Below, one piece after another: positions 18,893-27,058 of a stretch of 64,000 nt of DNA. A model generated the notes under the pieces. It was not told the DNA's origin, did not search any database, and saw nothing but the letters and a program-made list of their open reading frames with translations. Within the stretch, counting starts at the first letter, position 1; each line of letters opens with the position of its first letter. Source of the DNA: Deltaproteobacteria bacterium (GTDB lineage Bacteria > Desulfobacterota > Desulfuromonadia > Geobacterales > Geobacteraceae); contig SBEG01000004.1 in assembly GCA_009668975.1 (NCBI GenBank), positions 62,001-126,000 of the forward strand, given 5' to 3'. The position numbers and the translations under genes are program-made.

Positions 18893-18919
18893 TGGTGGAG
18901 GTGCAGGAACTCAGACCAC
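18893..18919 (-). pseudogene. Remnant of a tRNA 3' end (T-arm and acceptor)
   Basis: On the minus strand the 27 nt ending in CCTGCACCTCCACCA align with the 3' end of the intact tRNA(CAT) at 22377-22453, with about seven differences, including the encoded CCA. No matching 5' half is found at the expected distance. An intact terminator follows, as expected after a tRNA gene. This looks like a decayed or recombined tRNA locus. The rest of the gap up to 19172 shows nothing. Confidence 0.55.
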
Positions 18920-19172
18920 TTTTCACCACCGAACTTAACTAGCTGTAAGCATTATCGATTGCCAGCATAGCGTGCGCCCATTCCCCACGATTATGTACTA
19001 AAGCGTGCGCGCAGTGTGTACGAAATTTGATGTGACACTATAGTCTATTCTGCGGAAAAAGTATAGCCGTCATGAACAGATAACAGCAACCGCAACCAAG
19101 AGGGAAAGGATCATAATTCTGCCCAAGGGAGCAGATCCGTAATCAATACTTTGATCTCGAAAAGTGTAATAT

Positions 19173-19205
19173 TGCTGCAGATTTATCCTAAGGCCGTCAG
19201 GCTCC
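19173..19205. mobile_element. Solo end of MITE family 1 (remnant)
   Basis: About 33 bp closely match the right end of the full elements (compare TTTATCCTAAGGCCGTCAG with TTAACCCTAAGTCCGACAG at 58612-58630), and the flanking TA follows at 19206-19207. No left end is visible within the gap. It sits immediately 3' of the GGDEF gene. Confidence 0.6.
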
Positions 19206-19209
19206 TAGC

Positions 19210-20625
19210 CTATAATTCCTTTTGAACGGATTTATCCCGATACATCCGCTCGTCACTTAACTTTAAAGCATCCGCAAGCCCATTTTTATTTTCTGCGGAA
19301 GCAATCCCGAAAGCAATGCTCACCTGCCCATTGATTATTTCGGGTCTGTTCATAATCCTCTTGACAGCTTTCTCCGCAACGTTTTTGCCAGTTTCCGGGA
19401 GCAGAACGGCAAACTCATCTCCCCCTATACGGGCGACTATGTCCTCGCCCCGGAAAGCTCTCTGGATAAGCCGGCCCGCCAATCGGATCAGTTTATCCCC
19501 CACTTCATGCCCCTGGGAATCATTGACTCTTTTCAGGCCGTTTACATCCGCCATAACGATGCTAATGGGAAACATTCTGCTGCGGGAAAATCGTTCCAAC
19601 TCTTCATTGAAGAATGATCGATTATAGAGGCCGGTCAACGTATCGTGGGTACTATCGTGACGGAGTGTTACTTCTATTTCCTTGCGGCTTGTTATGTCAT
19701 GGGCAATGCCAATGATTCCGATTACCACGCCTGTTTTACTAAAAATGGGCGTTTCGACCTTCTCCACATACTGAGTCTTCCCCTCCCGATCTACAATGGA
19801 CTCTTCGAAATATGTGCGTGAACCGGTCGTCATGACCTCACTTGAGTCTTTTTCGTATTTCGCTGCAAGTTCCGGCGGATAGATATCATAAACATTCTTC
19901 CCTACCAGATCCTCAGGCGCCTTGCCAAATGCCCTGCCGAAGGGTTCGTTGACCGCAACATACCTTCCCGTCCTGTCTTTAAGCCAGGCGATATCGGGGA
20001 TATTGTCAAGGATGGCCTGCTGCTGCCGAATTACTTCGCTGATCCGTTCCTCCGTCAGTTTGCGTTCGGTGATATCAACGATTGAGCAAAGGATATAACC
20101 ATCCTTACTTTCGTTCGTGTCCAACGTAACGCTCTTAAGTTGGCCATGAATCACCGTACCGTCTTTTGCATTGAGTCTGATTTCACAGCTCTGCGTGCCC
20201 TTCCTTTGCAAAACACTTTGGAGGTGACGTATAAATATCTTTCGCCCTTCCGCATCAGAAATAAAACTGCTTAAGTTTTTATTGGCCAACTGTCGCCGCT
20301 CTATTCCCAGCATTTGCGCGCCGGCAAGATTGGCCTCCCATATCAGACCACCCGTATCAAAGGTGAAATAGCCGACCGGTGCAAAATCATACAGCTCGGC
20401 ATACTTATTACGGGATATCACGAGCTCCTCCTGGGACCGGCGCAGCTCTTCGTTTTGCATCTCGAGCTCGATCTGGTGGACTTCAAGTTCATGGAGGAGC
20501 CTCTGTGTTTCTTCCCCGGACCGTGGACGAATCAATGACACCACTTTCTTATGCAACCGCTCTTCCGCATGACGGCGCAGCCCTGCGGCATCAGCTGACA
20601 AATGTTTGTCTTTTTTTATGCCCAT
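19210..20625 (-). CDS. PAS-PAS-GGDEF diguanylate cyclase
   Basis: 471 aa soluble protein. An N-terminal helical/coiled region (about 1-70) is followed by two PAS/PAC units (about 70-190 and 195-315) and a GGDEF domain (about 320-471). GGDEF is intact at about 401-405, and an RxxD inhibitory site (RGED) lies five residues before it, so it should make c-di-GMP and be product-inhibited. There is no EAL domain. I use the ATG at 20625 with GGGGGA upstream; a TTG four codons earlier is an alternative. It stands alone in a gene-poor region, with the MITE remnant at its 3' end. Confidence 0.92.
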   Translation of the reverse strand: MGIKKDKHLSADAAGLRRHAEERLHKKVVSLIRPRSGEETQRLLHELEVHQIELEMQNEELRRSQEELVISRNKYAELYDFAPVGYFTFDTGGLIWEANLAGAQMLGIERRQLANKNLSSFISDAEGRKIFIRHLQSVLQRKGTQSCEIRLNAKDGTVIHGQLKSVTLDTNESKDGYILCSIVDITERKLTEERISEVIRQQQAILDNIPDIAWLKDRTGRYVAVNEPFGRAFGKAPEDLVGKNVYDIYPPELAAKYEKDSSEVMTTGSRTYFEESIVDREGKTQYVEKVETPIFSKTGVVIGIIGIAHDITSRKEIEVTLRHDSTHDTLTGLYNRSFFNEELERFSRSRMFPISIVMADVNGLKRVNDSQGHEVGDKLIRLAGRLIQRAFRGEDIVARIGGDEFAVLLPETGKNVAEKAVKRIMNRPEIINGQVSIAFGIASAENKNGLADALKLSDERMYRDKSVQKEL

Positions 20626-21088
20626 TGAGTCCCCCAATGCAGGACGTAACTTTACCCCGACCGCAACTTATGACTCCCTCCTCACCATCAGCATTTTAAC
20701 ATTCGGCCCGCCCTCCACGGCAACCGGAAAACATTAGGAACGTAGGAAATACAAAGTCGGCAACTTATGCATTTTTTTCATAGTAACCCGCGGGACTTTG
20801 ACATCTAACTTCTCCGCTCAGAAAGGTACCATTGAAAGTAACGAGCTTCTGCAGATTCCAGAGAAGTCGATCGACACTTCAGGTGTCATGCCAACCGGAG
20901 TTCCGATACTATAACGACTTTCACCAAAAGCCAAAGTTCGGCTAAGTACTTAAATTGCAACTAGCGCGCCAGAGTAGACTTGCGGATACTGTGAGTGTAA
21001 GAGCTTTATTTTACGGGAAAAATACAAAGAAAGAGCGAAAACTGGAAGGAACATACGTCAACGGCATCCGTCACATTTAACAAAACTT
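20626..21088. other. Gene-free stretch
   Basis: About 460 bp between the GGDEF gene start and a short ORF. No open frame with a ribosome site, repeat, tRNA or terminator was recognised. It probably holds the GGDEF gene promoter on the minus strand. Confidence 0.5.
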
Positions 21089-21391
21089 TCAGATATGACG
21101 AACCACGCTGATGGGTTTACTCGAAACAGTAAAATCTTTGGAAGGTAGGGTCAGCTCACTTTTTGCGAAATTCCCGCCGCGCTCCTGATACCGCTCGTTG
21201 AAGTACGGAAATTCCCCGCGACATTTTTCGGCGGCAATCACGGCGGCCTGAAGCTCACCCACGTTATCGGGAACGGCATGGTTGCCCGCCTCCGGATTAA
21301 GCATGCTTGCCGTGAATTCGAGGTTGGCTTTATCAACGGGAGAGAGCGAAGCAAATAGAATCTCCAACTCGTCAAAATAAATCCTTGGCAA
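21089..21391 (-). CDS. Short hypothetical ORF downstream of a decayed PAS gene
   Basis: 100 codons from a TTG, reading LPRIYFDELEIL at the start and ending SVVRHI. No family recognised. A TAA stop lies two codons upstream in the same frame, and the frame before that stop continues the decayed PAS gene. This ORF may therefore be the C-terminal part of one ancestral protein now interrupted. Amino-acid composition is protein-like (balanced, with a FNERYQERGG stretch). No clear Shine-Dalgarno supports independent translation. Confidence 0.4.
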   Translation of the reverse strand: MPRIYFDELEILFASLSPVDKANLEFTASMLNPEAGNHAVPDNVGELQAAVIAAEKCRGEFPYFNERYQERGGNFAKSELTLPSKDFTVSSKPISVVRHI

Positions 21392-21398
21392 CCTGGAT

Positions 21399-21990
21399 TA
21401 ACTTTCGCGCTCTTCCTGGTTCAGTTGGAGGGCATTCATGGCAGAGAGCAGTGCCTTCCAGTTTTCAGCAGTTTTGTCGCCATAACCGGCATAAAAGCAG
21501 GCGGTTCCGGAAATCTGCGGACCGAACGTCTTGATGACATCAGGGAGATGCATGGCATTCTATCCGGAACAGATTCCGCTCCGGACAGCCAACGCGAGAA
21601 CAGCGAACCGTCAGGCTCTGTGAGAAAATTTTGGAGGCTCTGACCAACCAAATCCCTGTTATCTCTTTTGAGACATTCAGCCAACGCCTGGTTAGCCACC
21701 CTGATTGTTCCATCATTCTTGAGAACGGCCAACTGTACAACTCGGGACGAGGTTAAAAAATCCGTCACGATTTTCAGGGACGCTGCCAGGGCATTCTGCA
21801 GGCAAGTCTTATCAGGTGGTCCGTTCAAGTGCGCACAATCCTTCCACAAGGTAAAATTGTTGCATACTACCGCAAAAAAGACTGATTTACAGGCAGTTTG
21901 CTTTTGTCGTGATAAATATTCCATAGTGAGATATTTATCAAAACCAAATCCCAATAATCTTTGCTGATCGCCTATTAAATACGGCAGCAT
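21399..21990 (-). pseudogene. Frameshifted PAS-domain protein gene
   Basis: The first frame (from 21990) encodes a PAS-like segment around residues 65-145, including the typical LKNDGTIRVANQALAECLKR. Near 21555 this frame degenerates into low-complexity Ser/Arg residues. A different frame then reads a protein-like stretch of about 50 residues (MHLPDVIKTFGPQISGT onward) ending at the TAA at about 21398-21400. A single-base shift near 21555-21580 would join them. Either a real frameshift or a sequencing error would explain this. Ligand or output unknown. Confidence 0.5.
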
Positions 21991-22330
21991 GGTTACAAGC
22001 CGTTACAGGGATGCAACCGAACTTGTTTGAGCCACGGCCTGCCGCTGTTCATGCTGTGAAAACTGCCCGATCGGCATAATGAGCAATGATGGCAATCAGC
22101 TACCTCGGCCCCCCACTGGACCCTGCGAGCAAACAGGGCGGGGATAGTCGGAGCATTTTCAGCGATAATTGAATATGTTTTGCAGGATGTGGATTCGCAG
22201 CTGAATGTTTTTGATTGGCTATAGACTTGAAATCAGGGAAGGGGCCCAAAATGCTTCCAAGCGGCTTTTTGAACGTAATGTGAATTGCGTTGAATAAACA
22301 AATGTATATACAAATTTCGCCTAGAATAAC

Positions 22331-22365
22331 AAAAAGGCCAACCATTTAAAATGATCAGCCTTTTT
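22331..22365 (-). terminator. Terminator of the tRNA(CAT) gene
   Basis: On the minus strand AAAAAGGC..GCCTTTTT encloses a long stem with several G-U pairs and a small TAA loop, ending in TTTTT. It lies about 12 bp after the tRNA CCA end and could act in both directions. Nothing gene-like was seen between it and the decayed PAS gene (21991-22330). Confidence 0.8.
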
Positions 22366-22376
22366 GCTTTTGAGAA

Positions 22377-22453
22377 TGGTGGCGGTGCAGGGACTTGAAC
22401 CCCGGACAACACGGATATGAGCCGTGTGCTCTAACCAACTGAGCTACACCGCC
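22377..22453 (-). tRNA. tRNA with CAT anticodon (elongator Met, or Ile2)
   Basis: 77 nt including an encoded CCA. The acceptor stem GGCGGTG pairs with CACCGCC, the D stem is GCTC/GAGC, the anticodon stem CACGG/CCGTG carries loop CTCATAT with CAT, and the T stem CGGGG/CCCTG has loop TTCAAGT. It lacks the initiator features (unpaired first base, three GC pairs below the loop). It is therefore an elongator methionine tRNA or an isoleucine tRNA whose C34 is modified by TilS. I favour Met from its overall resemblance. Confidence 0.93.
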
Positions 22454-22777
22454 AAACTTTACCTACGGGAAAAGATACCGTAAAAAATACCTCTCCGGGT
22501 ATACCAAAGAGGCATAAATTTTTGTATTGGTTTGACGTTTCACACCTTTAAAGAACGGGTTGCACGTGAAAAATCCTCACAGCCTCACGCGCTTGATGTT
22601 TATATAGCACATCATTCTGAATGTCAAGGAAAAAGGCTGATGGCAAGCTGTCATTTTCCATCGTCGCATTAAACGATTGAATGAATGGTTTGCCGCGCGA
22701 AATCCGCATAAATTACGGGGCAGAGAAGTGGTGCAATTTTTCAGAGAAAGAATGCCGTTGGCCTGCCCCACTCAGAT
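22454..22777. other. tRNA upstream region, no gene seen
   Basis: 324 bp between the tRNA 5' end and the DUF3343 gene end. It must hold the tRNA promoter on the minus strand, but I could not place -35/-10 boxes with confidence. A 64-codon minus-strand frame here has no ribosome site and is not called. Confidence 0.5.
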
Positions 22778-23047
22778 TCAGGCTGAAAATGTCTCCGCAA
22801 GCTGCTCAAATGCGCCGTCGCGGAAACGGTATAACAACTCGGGAAGAAGTTCGGCCTCCGCGAGAACGGCGGCGATCGAATGGTGATCAGCCTCCGCATA
22901 ACGGATCGCAAGGCCGCAATCGGACGCCAGGGAACGTGGCACCGGAATCAGCAGGAAATCCTGGCGGCGCTCCTTCAAAACCTTCTCAGCCTTCATGACC
23001 CGGTGGATACTGTTGAAGATGGCAACCAGGTCCCCTTCGCGAACCAT
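22778..23047 (-). CDS. DUF3343 family protein (putative Se/S carrier-like)
   Basis: 89 aa, the usual size of the DUF3343 family, whose members have been suggested to carry sulfur or selenium on a conserved cysteine; a single Cys is present in the conserved ASDCGLAIRY. The ATG at 23047 is chosen for AGGAGGAG 3-4 bp upstream; longer frames overlap the upstream gene. It is the third gene of a minus-strand set after a radical SAM/SPASM protein and a zinc-ribbon protein. Function unproven. Confidence 0.75.
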   Translation of the reverse strand: MVREGDLVAIFNSIHRVMKAEKVLKERRQDFLLIPVPRSLASDCGLAIRYAEADHHSIAAVLAEAELLPELLYRFRDGAFEQLAETFSA

Positions 23048-23108
23048 CACTCCTCCTCTTGACAAAAAAAGATTACTTTCCACCGCTACCGGCGTTGTTA
23101 TGTCACTG

Positions 23109-23516
23109 TTATTCACTCTTTTCCGGATGATTGAATTTCTGCAGCGGGGTCCCGGCAACCAATCGGGCCCGGTTGGCGGCAACATCCCAGAGTGTCAGGT
23201 ACCCTTTCCAGCCTTTGTTCAGCAAAAGATCCTTGATTTGCTCGATCAGGTCCGCTGAGGGAATGGAATGAAAGGCATTATACCCGGAAAACCCCCCGGG
23301 GGGCACCAGGCGATAGGCGCCGAAACCGTAACTTTCCGTACGCTTCATCAGCTGTGATGTGCCGTTCTGCCACTGATGTTCTTCATGCCTGGTCCAACCG
23401 CAGACGGGACACATGGCCCGCCGGGCACTGTTCTTATTCCACCGCTCGCAATCGACCCGCGCATAATCGAAACCACACTGTCTGCATTTTTCGTGCATGT
23501 CGGAAAGTTCGTACAT
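23109..23516 (-). CDS. Hypothetical protein with N-terminal zinc ribbon
   Basis: 135 aa. Residues about 10-40 hold two CxxC pairs (CRQCG and CPVCG) plus an extra Cys between them, typical of a rubredoxin-like zinc knuckle. The rest is a small alpha/beta region with a Gly/Pro-rich linker (LVPPGGFSGYN). I do not recognise the family. The ATG at 23516 has AAGGAG 8 bp upstream. Lying between the radical SAM gene (136-bp gap) and the DUF3343 gene (61-bp gap), it is probably part of the same transcript. Confidence 0.65.
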   Translation of the reverse strand: MYELSDMHEKCRQCGFDYARVDCERWNKNSARRAMCPVCGWTRHEEHQWQNGTSQLMKRTESYGFGAYRLVPPGGFSGYNAFHSIPSADLIEQIKDLLLNKGWKGYLTLWDVAANRARLVAGTPLQKFNHPEKSE

Positions 23517-23652
23517 CAGAAGGCTCCTTGAACAACACAAATAGGTTCGGAAAGACAGCGGCCTCGAAATCCTTTTTTCTGGCGAATTGCGGGCAGTGAC
23601 ACGGCAAACTCAACCAAGCTTCCGGGACTTTTCAAAACACGCACTGGGTGAT

Positions 23653-25080
23653 TTATTGAAGACAGTTATAAATCCCTAAACCCCAGAAACAATCCCCACA
23701 GGGTACCGACGTGTCGAAACAATCTTTCTCGAACACCTCGGCGGTGAGATGATCACAGGGAACCAGATTGCAGTTGGAGCAGCAGGGATATTCACCTGCC
23801 AGTACTTCCGTACGGAATGTCAGGAAATCCTGATCATTCCAGAGAGCCAGAATGTCCTGATCCGCTACATTTCCGAAAACCTTTGCCTGGACCGACTTCT
23901 TCCAATAGGTAAAATGAAGGGCGGTACTGCTCCCCCACGGCGACTCCAGCCCGGGCACATATTTTCTCCAGTAGGAAAAATGGCAGTGATAGCTATGCCA
24001 GAGAAAATAACAGGGATGCAGCGCGCCATCCCAGGAAACCATTGCACAGCCGTCCTCAATAAAGTCACAGCGGCGTTCCGCCCGCGGAGACAAACCGGGC
24101 AGTTTCAGGCTGAGCCCCACTTCAGCGGCAACAGCCTCAGCCTCGGTAAAGACGCGGGCCAGCTCCTCCGCAAGCGCCTCGTCCCGGGCCAGCAGGTTTC
24201 TGACATGGAAAAAATAGTCTTTGGAGCGGGCATCGGCAACCATCTCCTTGACAAAATCCACCACCCGCTGCTCTTCGTCCGTGCGGTAAAACTTGTAGAA
24301 ATTGATAAAAAAGTACTGGCTGATATCGATTCCGAGCGACTCGGCCCGTCTCTTCCAGTCATGATACAGGGCAACGGCCTGATCGGAGTTGGTGTCGAAA
24401 ACAGCCTGTGATACCTGATCGAAATCGTAGGGCAGAAAATGGCTGACAATCGCGAAGTCCGCCCCTTGCCCGGCCGCCCAGCGAAGCACCTCGGGTAACT
24501 GTTGAAGATTATCGCGCATTACGACAAATTCAACCCCGACCTGCAAACGGGATTCGGGGCAGGCCTCCCGGGCGGCCCGCAATGCGGCGAATGCCTGCTG
24601 GAGATCCTCGACCTCACCACCCTCCCTGATCGAGCGAAAGATCTCGGGGCAAACGGCATCCAGGGACAGACAGATCCTATCCAGACCGGCCCGAACCAGG
24701 GAAAGGGCCCGCTGCTCGTCAAGGAGCAGGCCATTGGACTGAAACCCGATCCAGCTTTCCGCCGGCATGGCCTGCCGGGCAATACGGATGAACTCCTCCA
24801 GCTCGGGATGAAGCAGGGATTCACCAATCCCATTGAGTATCAACGCCTCAAGGGTCGGAAAGGCCGGCGTGAGGGCCAGAAAAGTCTCACGGCTCATGTC
24901 ACCCAGCGCTATTTCGTTGCCGGGGGACTGTTTCACGCACATCTGGCAGGAAAGATTGCACTGTGTCGTCAGTTCGACAAAAAGTTTTGCCGGATGCTGG
25001 CGCAGGGCGGGAGATTTATGCGTGGATGATTGAAACGCTGCAGAGATGGAATTACCGCACAACCCGTTATCTGACTTCAC
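23653..25080 (-). CDS. Radical SAM/SPASM protein, putative maturase
   Basis: 475 aa. The radical SAM site CNLSCQMC binds the first 4Fe-4S cluster and S-adenosylmethionine. Further Cys-rich segments (CDFIEDGCAMVSW..CYF, then CCSNCNLVPC and a C-terminal CFDTSVPCGDC) fit a SPASM domain for auxiliary clusters. The protein ends in an aromatic GLGIYNCLQ tail. It resembles SPASM proteins of Geobacter-type bacteria proposed to mature metalloenzymes, a recollection I cannot verify here. The GTG at 25080, with GGGAGGAG just upstream, is the best start; the longer frame is low-complexity. It diverges from an MFS gene. Substrate unknown. Confidence 0.8.
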   Translation of the reverse strand: MKSDNGLCGNSISAAFQSSTHKSPALRQHPAKLFVELTTQCNLSCQMCVKQSPGNEIALGDMSRETFLALTPAFPTLEALILNGIGESLLHPELEEFIRIARQAMPAESWIGFQSNGLLLDEQRALSLVRAGLDRICLSLDAVCPEIFRSIREGGEVEDLQQAFAALRAAREACPESRLQVGVEFVVMRDNLQQLPEVLRWAAGQGADFAIVSHFLPYDFDQVSQAVFDTNSDQAVALYHDWKRRAESLGIDISQYFFINFYKFYRTDEEQRVVDFVKEMVADARSKDYFFHVRNLLARDEALAEELARVFTEAEAVAAEVGLSLKLPGLSPRAERRCDFIEDGCAMVSWDGALHPCYFLWHSYHCHFSYWRKYVPGLESPWGSSTALHFTYWKKSVQAKVFGNVADQDILALWNDQDFLTFRTEVLAGEYPCCSNCNLVPCDHLTAEVFEKDCFDTSVPCGDCFWGLGIYNCLQ

Positions 25081-25367
25081 GACTCCTCCCGACCTGTAAT
25101 GGATTTCCCGCCGAATTATCGAAAACACCTTGACCAGAGATGCAGACGCACCTGCACTGGAAACTGCTGCATAATAATACAGAAAGCCTGTCCGACTCCA
25201 GCTGAAAAAAAAAGAACCCGCCGATCGGGCGGAACGGATCACCGGACAGTTGCGGCCAAAAGCAATTTGCCACCCGAACCAGCGGCACATTTTTTGCCGG
25301 TTGAAGAAGCCTGCAAGGTGGCATACAATGATCCGGCAGTCATTCAGCCCCTTTTGAAAGGTTATGC

Positions 25368-26525
25368 ATGATCGACGACTCCCAGAAACCGATGCTGCGC
25401 TTTCTCACGATCCTGACCGCCGCCTCGATGATCGGTATCCAGGGATACACCATTCTCTTCAACAACTTTGCCGTCGAAGTGGTCCACCTGGAAGGACGTC
25501 ACGTGGGAATTATCCAGTCGATTCGTGAAGCGCCCGGTTTCCTGGCGCTGCTGGCGGTCTACGTCATGCTGGTAATCAGGGAGCATCGCCTTTCGGCACT
25601 CTCCATCGCCGTCCTGGGAATCGGCGTCGCCCTGACCGGCCTGCTCCCGACCTACGGGGGGATCATGGCCACCACACTCATCATGAGCTTCGGCTTCCAC
25701 TACTACGAAACCACCAACCAGTCGCTCACCCTGCAGTATTTCGCCACCAACGCCTCACCACTCGTCATCGGGAAGCTGAGAAGTATTGCTGCCGCATCCA
25801 GCATCGTCACCGCTTTCCTGATCTGGGTCATGGGATATTTTCTCAGCTTCAAAGGAATGTTCCTGGTCATCGGCGGCCTGGTGTTCCTCGCCGGCTGCTG
25901 GGGTCTGCTCCAGGACCCCACCCACAGCAGCATCCCGCCGCAGCGGCTGAAAATGGTTATCCGGAAACGCTACTGGCTGTATTACCTGCTCACTTTCCTC
26001 TCCGGCGCCCGGAGGCAGATTTTCACGGTATTCTCGATCTTTCTCCTGGTAAAGGTCTTTCATTTTTCGGTGCAGGAAGTCACCCTGCTCTTCCTGGTCA
26101 ACAATGGCATCAACTGGTTTCTCAATCCACTCATCGGCCGTGCGATCATCGCCTTTGGCGAACGAACCCTGTGCTCGGTTGAATACGCGGTAGTCATCCT
26201 CGTTTTCCTGACCTATGCCTTCACCGACTCCAGATGGCTGGCCGCCTGCATGTACATCCTTGACGCGATACTCTTCAACTTTTCCATTGCCATACGCACC
26301 TATTTCCACAAGATCGCCGATCCGCAAGACATCGCGCCCAGCACCGCCGTGGGGGTCACCATCAATCACCTGGCGGCGGTTTTCCTCCCGGCAATCGGCG
26401 GATTGCTCTGGATGATCGATTACCGGATACCGTTTTTCATCGGTACCGGACTGAGCGTGGTTTCGCTCTGTTTCGCCCAATGCATCCGGTTGCCAGAAAG
26501 ATCAGCTCAAAAGCGATCAACTTGA
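25368..26525 (+). CDS. Major facilitator superfamily transporter
   Basis: 385 aa with about 12 hydrophobic helices and no signal peptide; cytoplasmic loops are Arg/Lys-rich (for example VIRKRYW mid-protein). It is a short MFS carrier of unknown substrate. It starts 287 bp from the GTG of the divergent radical SAM gene, so the two probably share a control region. The pairing suggests it moves a compound made or used by the radical SAM set. Confidence 0.85.
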   Translation: MIDDSQKPMLRFLTILTAASMIGIQGYTILFNNFAVEVVHLEGRHVGIIQSIREAPGFLALLAVYVMLVIREHRLSALSIAVLGIGVALTGLLPTYGGIMATTLIMSFGFHYYETTNQSLTLQYFATNASPLVIGKLRSIAAASSIVTAFLIWVMGYFLSFKGMFLVIGGLVFLAGCWGLLQDPTHSSIPPQRLKMVIRKRYWLYYLLTFLSGARRQIFTVFSIFLLVKVFHFSVQEVTLLFLVNNGINWFLNPLIGRAIIAFGERTLCSVEYAVVILVFLTYAFTDSRWLAACMYILDAILFNFSIAIRTYFHKIADPQDIAPSTAVGVTINHLAAVFLPAIGGLLWMIDYRIPFFIGTGLSVVSLCFAQCIRLPERSAQKRST

Positions 26526-26562
26526 TGAAGGGCTGAGAAACCCTGCCCCCAACCACCCCCGA

Positions 26563-26619
26563 CCCCTCCTTGAGTAAGGAGGGGAGCTACCATAAAATCC
26601 CCCTCCTATTCAGGAGGGG
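26563..26619. repeat. Paired C-rich hairpins downstream of the MFS gene
   Basis: CCCCTCCTTGAGTAAGGAGGGG and a second CCCCTCC..GGAGGGG hairpin lie in tandem 40-95 bp after the MFS stop. They could serve as a bidirectional terminator or as a copy of the dispersed C-rich intergenic repeat seen near 10.0 and 50.5 kb. Confidence 0.6.
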
Positions 26620-26700
26620 CCAGATGTCAGCCTGACCCGTGGGAGAGCCAGGAGAGAAAGCACTCAAGTATGATTTTTCCGGAAACTAAGAGGCGGAATT

Positions 26701-27045
26701 GTGGACTTTAAGAAAAGAGAGAGTCGGTTGCGGAGAGAGAAAGAGACCATCAGAAAAATGGCGAGGATCTTCTGCAAGGCGCACCATAAGACAAAGGAAG
26801 GACTTTGTGAGGAATGCCGGGCCCTGCTGAGCTATGCATTTGAACGTATTGACAGATGCCCCTACCAGGAAGAAAAACCTGTCTGTTCAGCATGTCCGAT
26901 TCATTGCTACGCGCCGGCAATGAGAGAAAAGGTCCGGCAGGTAATGCGCTATGCCGGGCCGCGAATGTTCCTCCGGCACCCGATCCTCGCGGTGCTGCAT
27001 CTGCTGGAAGGCAGAACCGGCAAGATTGGCAACGGAAAAGCCTGA
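26701..27045 (+). CDS. YgbA/nitrous oxide-stimulated promoter family protein
   Basis: 114 aa. It matches the small YgbA-type family: a basic N-terminus, conserved cysteines in FCKAHH..LCEECRALLSYA, then RCPY and CSACPIHCYAP, then MRYAGPRMFLRHP. The cysteine set suggests a metal or Fe-S site. In Escherichia coli ygbA responds to nitric oxide through NsrR and helps recovery from nitrosative stress. The GTG start follows a GAGG. It is convergent with the kinase gene, with a 13-bp gap. Confidence 0.85.
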   Translation: MDFKKRESRLRREKETIRKMARIFCKAHHKTKEGLCEECRALLSYAFERIDRCPYQEEKPVCSACPIHCYAPAMREKVRQVMRYAGPRMFLRHPILAVLHLLEGRTGKIGNGKA

Positions 27046-27058
27046 CCTGGAACAAGCA

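Noticed and set aside
22100..22345. 81-codon minus-strand frame
   Set aside because: Begins inside the tRNA terminator, with no ribosome site and low-complexity sequence.
26563..26619. Possible CRISPR array from regularly spaced C-rich repeats
   Set aside because: Only two hairpins, with no uniform spacers and no cas genes; they look like intergenic hairpin repeats.
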